Assembly: GCA_001899715.1 (NCBI GenBank)
Contig: MKWI01000024.1
Location: forward strand, 62,001 to 126,000
Origin: Sphingobium sp. 66-54
Lineage (GTDB): Bacteria; Pseudomonadota; Alphaproteobacteria; Sphingomonadales; Sphingomonadaceae
DNA length: 64,000 nt
Direction of reading: 5' to 3'
In this document: positions 60,322-64,000 of the stretch, one piece after another
How the letters are laid out: each line of letters begins with the position of its first letter
Position numbering within the stretch: the stretch's first letter is position 1
Made by a program: the position numbers and the translations under genes
The notes under the pieces: generated by a model
The model's input: the letters and a program-made list of their open reading frames with translations, nothing else
What the model was told of the DNA's origin: nothing
Databases searched by the model: none

Positions 60322-60906
60322 TCAGGCGGGGCCCGTCCACACGGAGAGCACATCGTCCAGCGCCGGGCGCGGGCGCTCGTCCAGCTCGCGGCCGGGTGTG
60401 CCGATGAACACGAAGCCGGCGATGCGCTCGTCCGCGCTGCCGAAGGCGTCGCGCACGGTGTCGCTATAGGCCGCCCAGCCGGTCAGCCAGCCGGCGGCGA
60501 AACCGAGCGCATGGGCAGCGTGGAGCAGGTTCATCGTCGCCGCACCGGCGGACAGTTGCTGCTCCCACAGCGGGATGGGGCGCTTCGTCCGGGGCGCCGA
60601 GAGCGCGACGACCAGCGCCGGCGCCTGCCGCGCGAATTGCAGCATCGCCTCGATCTCCAGCCGGCCCGCCTCGGGTTTTTCCGCGCGATAGGCGTCCGCG
60701 ATCAGCGTCGCCAGCGCCTCGCGCTGCGCGTCCGGCACGATCACGAAGCGCCACGGCGCCAGCTTGCCGTGATCGGGTGTGCGCGCGGCGATGGCGACCA
60801 TCTCGCGCACCTGTTCCGGGCTTGGGCCGGGGGCGATGAGATCGCGCGGTTTGCCCGAGCGGCGGCTGGCGAGATAGGCGGGGAGGGAGGAGCGATCGTT
60901 GAGCAT
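60322..60906 (-). CDS. Nitroreductase-family protein (YdjA-like)
   Basis: A 194-residue FMN-dependent oxidoreductase. The N-terminal LASRRSGKPRDLIAPGPSPEQVREMVAIAARTPDHGKLAPWRFVIV is the short-form YdjA pattern with the FMN-binding RRS...HGKLAPWRF. The C-terminal part has AGAATMNLLHAAHALGFAAGWLTGW and FIGTPG. Such enzymes reduce nitroaromatics, quinones or flavins with NAD(P)H; physiological substrates are mostly unknown. It is shorter than typical 217-residue nitroreductases, as in YdjA. It follows the GntR gene's strand but is upstream of it by 57 bases. Confidence 0.88.
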   Translation of the reverse strand: MLNDRSSLPAYLASRRSGKPRDLIAPGPSPEQVREMVAIAARTPDHGKLAPWRFVIVPDAQREALATLIADAYRAEKPEAGRLEIEAMLQFARQAPALVVALSAPRTKRPIPLWEQQLSAGAATMNLLHAAHALGFAAGWLTGWAAYSDTVRDAFGSADERIAGFVFIGTPGRELDERPRPALDDVLSVWTGPA

Positions 60907-61058
60907 GATCCCGCGCTAGCCAAACTGCTCCGTCTCGCCAAGCCTCCTCGCGTGCGCCTGCCGTTTCGCCGCGGAAAAAACGCGTTTCACAGCGCCGCGA
61001 TAATCTCTAGGTTCCGCTCATTATCTTCGCGCGTCCTCGCGCTGAAGCAGGAGTTGTT

Positions 61059-62645
61059 ATGGATACCATTCCCGCCATAGCGCTTGGCGCTCTGCTGGTG
61101 CTGCTGATCGGGGGCGCCGCCGGCCTCTCGACCGGCAAGCCGGAGTTTCTCGGACATCCCAAGGGCCTGTTCATCCTGTTCTTCGCCGAAATGTGGGAGC
61201 GTTTTTCCTACTACGGCATGCGCGCCCTGCTGATTTTCTACCTGACCAAGCACTGGCTGTTCGGCGACGGGCAGGCCAACCTCGTCTATGGCGCCTATAC
61301 CAGCCTCGTCTACATCACGCCCGTGCTCGGCGGCTATCTGGCCGACCGTTATCTCGGTCAGCGCAAGGCCGTGCTGTTCGGCGCGCTGATCCTCACCGCC
61401 GGGCACTGCCTGATGGCGTTCGAGGGCACGGGCGGGCAGGGCGATCCGACCATCAATATCTTCTGGCTCGCCTTGTCCTGCATCGTGGTCGGCTCGGGCT
61501 TCCTCAAGGCCAATATCTCGGTGATCGTCGGCCAGCTCTATCCGCTCACCGATACCCGCCGCGACGCCGCCTATACGATCTTCTACGTCGGCGTGAATGT
61601 CGGCGCGGCGATCGGCACGGTGCTCGCCGGCTGGCTGGGCGAGGCTTATGGCTGGAAATACGGCTTCGGCGCGGCGGGCGTGGGCATGCTGCTCGGCGCG
61701 GTGGTGTTTATCTTCGGCAGGCCGTTCCTGCTCGGCCATGGCGAACCGCCGCACGCGCTCGCCAAAAAGGCCGAGTGGAGCCTCTACGGCATCGGCCTCG
61801 CCTCGATCGCGGTGATCTGGGCGCTGGTGCAATATCAGTCCGTTATCCAGAACCTGCTGATCGTCGCCGGCATCGCGTTGCTCGGCTACGTGCTCTATTC
61901 GGCCTTCAAGCTGGACAAGCATGCGCGCGACCGCATTTTCGCCATCCTGTTCCTCATCTCGCTCAACCCGGTGTTCTGGGGCCTGTTCGAGCAGGCGGGC
62001 GGCAGCCTCAATCTCTATACGGACCGCTTCGTCGACCGGCAGGGCGTGGAAGCCTCGCTGTTCCAGGCGATCAACCCCATCTATATCGTGCTGCTCGGGC
62101 CGCTCTTCGCGTGGCTGTGGGTCTGGCTGGGCAAGCGCCGGCTGGAGCCGTCCGCGCCGGCCAAGTTCGGGCTGGCGCTGGCGCAGGTGGGCCTCTCCTT
62201 CCTCGTGTTCGTCTGGGGCGCGAAGTCGGTCGGCATGGCGGCGATGACGCCGGTGTTCTTCGTTTTCGCCATCTATTTCCTCCAGACCACCGGCGAGCTG
62301 TGCCTCTCGCCCGTCGGCCTCTCGGCGATGAACCGGCTGGCGCCCAAGCATCTGGCCAGCCTCATCATGGGCGCGTGGTTCTATATGTCGGCGGTCGGCA
62401 ATTTCGTCGCCGGCAAGATCGGCGAGGCGACCGGCGGCCATGATGGCGAGATGACCAAGGAAGCGACGCTCTCCGTCTATAACAGCATCGGCTGGTGGAC
62501 GGTGGGCATCGCGGTCGTGGTGCTCGCGGTCTCGCCCTTCGTCACCCGGCTGATGCACCTCGATACGCTCAAGGACGAGGAGCCGGCGCCCACCGACGAT
62601 CGCCCGGAAGAAGGTCTGCGGGCGGGGCAGGGCGCCCCGGCCTGA
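61059..62645 (+). CDS. POT-family proton-coupled peptide transporter
   Basis: A 528-residue inner-membrane transporter. FFAEMWERFSYYGMRALLIFYL contains the ExxERFxYYG proton-coupling motif of POT/PTR proteins, and GGYLADRYLGQRKAVLFGA the following loop. LNPVFWGLFEQAGGSLNLYTDR is the helix-7 signature. It imports di- and tripeptides with protons. The C-terminal tail is acidic and Pro rich. TTGT-ATGG at the start has GCAGGAG upstream. It precedes glmM by about 70 bases containing a hairpin, so the two are probably separate transcripts. Confidence 0.93.
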   Translation: MDTIPAIALGALLVLLIGGAAGLSTGKPEFLGHPKGLFILFFAEMWERFSYYGMRALLIFYLTKHWLFGDGQANLVYGAYTSLVYITPVLGGYLADRYLGQRKAVLFGALILTAGHCLMAFEGTGGQGDPTINIFWLALSCIVVGSGFLKANISVIVGQLYPLTDTRRDAAYTIFYVGVNVGAAIGTVLAGWLGEAYGWKYGFGAAGVGMLLGAVVFIFGRPFLLGHGEPPHALAKKAEWSLYGIGLASIAVIWALVQYQSVIQNLLIVAGIALLGYVLYSAFKLDKHARDRIFAILFLISLNPVFWGLFEQAGGSLNLYTDRFVDRQGVEASLFQAINPIYIVLLGPLFAWLWVWLGKRRLEPSAPAKFGLALAQVGLSFLVFVWGAKSVGMAAMTPVFFVFAIYFLQTTGELCLSPVGLSAMNRLAPKHLASLIMGAWFYMSAVGNFVAGKIGEATGGHDGEMTKEATLSVYNSIGWWTVGIAVVVLAVSPFVTRLMHLDTLKDEEPAPTDDRPEEGLRAGQGAPA

Positions 62646-62659
62646 TGGTAGAGCGCACA

Positions 62660-62689
62660 GGCGGCGCCGGGAAAGACTCTGGCGCCGCC
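62660..62689 (+). terminator. Hairpin between the peptide transporter and glmM
   Basis: GGCGGCGCC and GGCGCCGCC (62660-62668, 62681-62689) pair over nine bases around a 12-base loop. Only a short T run follows several bases later, so termination may be partial. Confidence 0.5.
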
Positions 62690-62715
62690 GCGGGTGCTTT
62701 GGCTAAGGACGCGAC

Positions 62716-64000
62716 ATGAGCAGACGCTATTTCGGAACCGACGGCATCAGGGGCCGCACCAATCAGACACCGATGACGGCCGAGACGGCCATGCGCGTGG
62801 GCATGGCGGCGGGGCGGCACTTCATGCGCGGCAGCCACCGCCACCGCGTCGTCATCGGCAAGGATACGCGCCTCTCCGGCTACATGATCGAGAATGCGCT
62901 GGTCGCCGGCTTCACCAGCGTCGGCATGGACGTGGTGCAGTTCGGCCCGATCCCGACGCCCGCCGTGGCCATGCTCGCCTCCTCCATGCGCGCCGATCTC
63001 GGCGTGATGATCTCGGCCAGCCACAATCCTTATGCGGATAACGGCATCAAGCTGTTCGGGCCGGACGGCTACAAGCTCTCGGACGAGGACGAGGCGAAGA
63101 TCGAGGCGTTGATCGAAAGCGCCGTGCCGCTGGCGGACGCCCCCCATATCGGCCGGGCGCGGCGCGTGGAGGATGGGCGCGGGCGCTACATCCACGCCGT
63201 CAAGTCCACCTTCCCGCCGCACCTGCGGCTCGACGGCCTCAAGATCGCGCTCGATTGCGCGAACGGCGCCGCCTACAATACCGCGCCGCCGGCCTTCTGG
63301 GAGCTGGGCGCGGAAGTTATCCCCATCGGTGTCACGCCCAACGGCACCAACATCAATCAGGAGTGCGGCTCCACCGCGCCGCAGCTCTTGCAGGAGACGG
63401 TGGTGGCGTCCGGCGCGGACATCGGCATCGCGCTGGATGGCGACGCGGACCGGCTGATCGTGGTCGACGAGACCGGCGTCATCGTGGACGGCGACCAGAT
63501 CATGGCGCTGATCGGCACGAGCTGGGCGCGGCGAGGGCTACTGCGCGGCGGCGGCGTGGTGGCGACGGTCATGTCCAACCTCGGGCTGGAGCGGCTGCTG
63601 GCGGCGCAGGGGATCGCCCTCGTCCGCACCAGAGTGGGCGACCGCTATGTGCTGGAGGAGATGCGCGCGCGCGGCTGCAATGTCGGCGGTGAGCAGTCCG
63701 GCCACATGATCCTCTCCGATTATGCGACCACGGGGGACGGCACCATCGCCGCCTTGCAGGTGCTCGCCGCGCTGGTCGAGAGCGGCAAGCCGGCGAGCGC
63801 CCTGCTGCGCCAGTTCGAGCCGGTGCCGCAGCTTTTGCGGAACGTCCGCTTCGCCGGCGGCAAACCGCTGGAGGCCGAGAGCGTGCGGACGGTCATCGCG
63901 CAGGCGGAGACGGAGCTGAACGGCAGCGGCCGCCTCGTCATCCGCCCCTCCGGCACTGAGCCGGTCATCCGCGTCATGGCCGAGGGCGACGATGCCGGGC
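62716..64000 (+). CDS. glmM: Phosphoglucosamine mutase, 3' end outside window
   Basis: The first 428 codons of a protein usually about 445 residues; the stop lies beyond the window. It converts glucosamine-6-phosphate to glucosamine-1-phosphate for peptidoglycan and lipopolysaccharide. The opening [15 protein letters not shown] is diagnostic. The catalytic phosphoserine is Ser102 in [17 protein letters not shown], the metal loop is [13 protein letters not shown], the sugar loop is [10 protein letters not shown], and the phosphate loop [17 protein letters not shown] is near the truncated end. AAGGACG precedes the ATG. Confidence 0.95.
   Translation, partial: MSRRYFGTDGIRGRTNQTPMTAETAMRVGMAAGRHFMRGSHRHRVVIGKDTRLSGYMIENALVAGFTSVGMDVVQFGPIPTPAVAMLASSMRADLGVMISASHNPYADNGIKLFGPDGYKLSDEDEAKIEALIESAVPLADAPHIGRARRVEDGRGRYIHAVKSTFPPHLRLDGLKIALDCANGAAYNTAPPAFWELGAEVIPIGVTPNGTNINQECGSTAPQLLQETVVASGADIGIALDGDADRLIVVDETGVIVDGDQIMALIGTSWARRGLLRGGGVVATVMSNLGLERLLAAQGIALVRTRVGDRYVLEEMRARGCNVGGEQSGHMILSDYATTGDGTIAALQVLAALVESGKPASALLRQFEPVPQLLRNVRFAGGKPLEAESVRTVIAQAETELNGSGRLVIRPSGTEPVIRVMAEGDDAG

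Noticed and set aside
1-64000. CRISPR arrays, rRNA operons, prophage or intact insertion sequences
   Set aside because: No regularly spaced direct repeats, rRNA sequence, integrase, transposase or phage structural genes were seen.

Overview
The window looks like a chromosomal segment of a GC-rich alphaproteobacterium of the order Sphingomonadales. The reasons are three TonB-dependent receptors with the IVVTA/IVVTG-type plug start, a SapC-family protein, CpdR beside N-formylglutamate amidohydrolase and tRNA-Val, a rubrerythrin/iron-sulfur protein/DUF3501 operon, and short GC-rich interspersed inverted repeats. No rRNA, CRISPR array, prophage or intact insertion sequence was seen. The species cannot be fixed from the sequence alone.

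Layout. 1-5.4 kb: the end of a prolyl aminopeptidase, a DHA2-type MFS exporter, a diguanylate cyclase, an NTP/NDP-exchange-like MFS protein and an aldo/keto reductase. 5.8-6.1 kb: tRNA-Ala and tRNA-Glu. 6.3-11.7 kb: a minus-strand cluster (TonB receptor, two small secreted proteins, amidase) behind a promoter carrying two palindromic operators. 11.9-19.0 kb: mostly housekeeping (DEAD-box helicase, GNAT, FAD-linked oxidase, SapC, N-formylglutamate amidohydrolase, CpdR, tRNA-Val), plus a candidate small RNA at about 17.2-17.37 kb. 19.1-23.5 kb: a two-component system divergent from a FepA/PfeA-like siderophore receptor. 23.7-24.9 kb: an Xre/RES toxin-antitoxin pair with an inverted-repeat operator.

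24.9-49.4 kb is the most distinctive part: a catabolic and uptake island flanked by two GntR/FadR-type regulators. It encodes a 1009-residue TonB receptor, a complete oligopeptide-type ABC importer (binding protein, two permeases, two ATPases), a split TPP-dependent 2-oxoacid decarboxylase, an aldehyde dehydrogenase, two 4,5-dihydroxyphthalate-decarboxylase-like proteins, two enolase-superfamily enzymes, two TauD-like dioxygenases, two D-2-hydroxyacid dehydrogenases, TcuA/TcuB-like tricarballylate-oxidation proteins and a class II aldolase-like protein. Three of its promoter regions carry TTGT-N2-ACAA sites. Its sampled GC content is lower than that of the flanks. The likely theme is uptake across both membranes and breakdown of an unidentified carboxylate-rich compound; the substrate cannot be read from the sequence.

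49.5-64 kb: two DUF4139-like envelope proteins (one with an embedded TonB-box/plug-like motif), an efflux-protein remnant, a dienelactone hydrolase-like protein, a SnoaL-like protein, a secreted M20 amidohydrolase, the rubrerythrin operon, a YtrA-type GntR, a nitroreductase, a POT peptide transporter and glmM, which runs off the end of the window.
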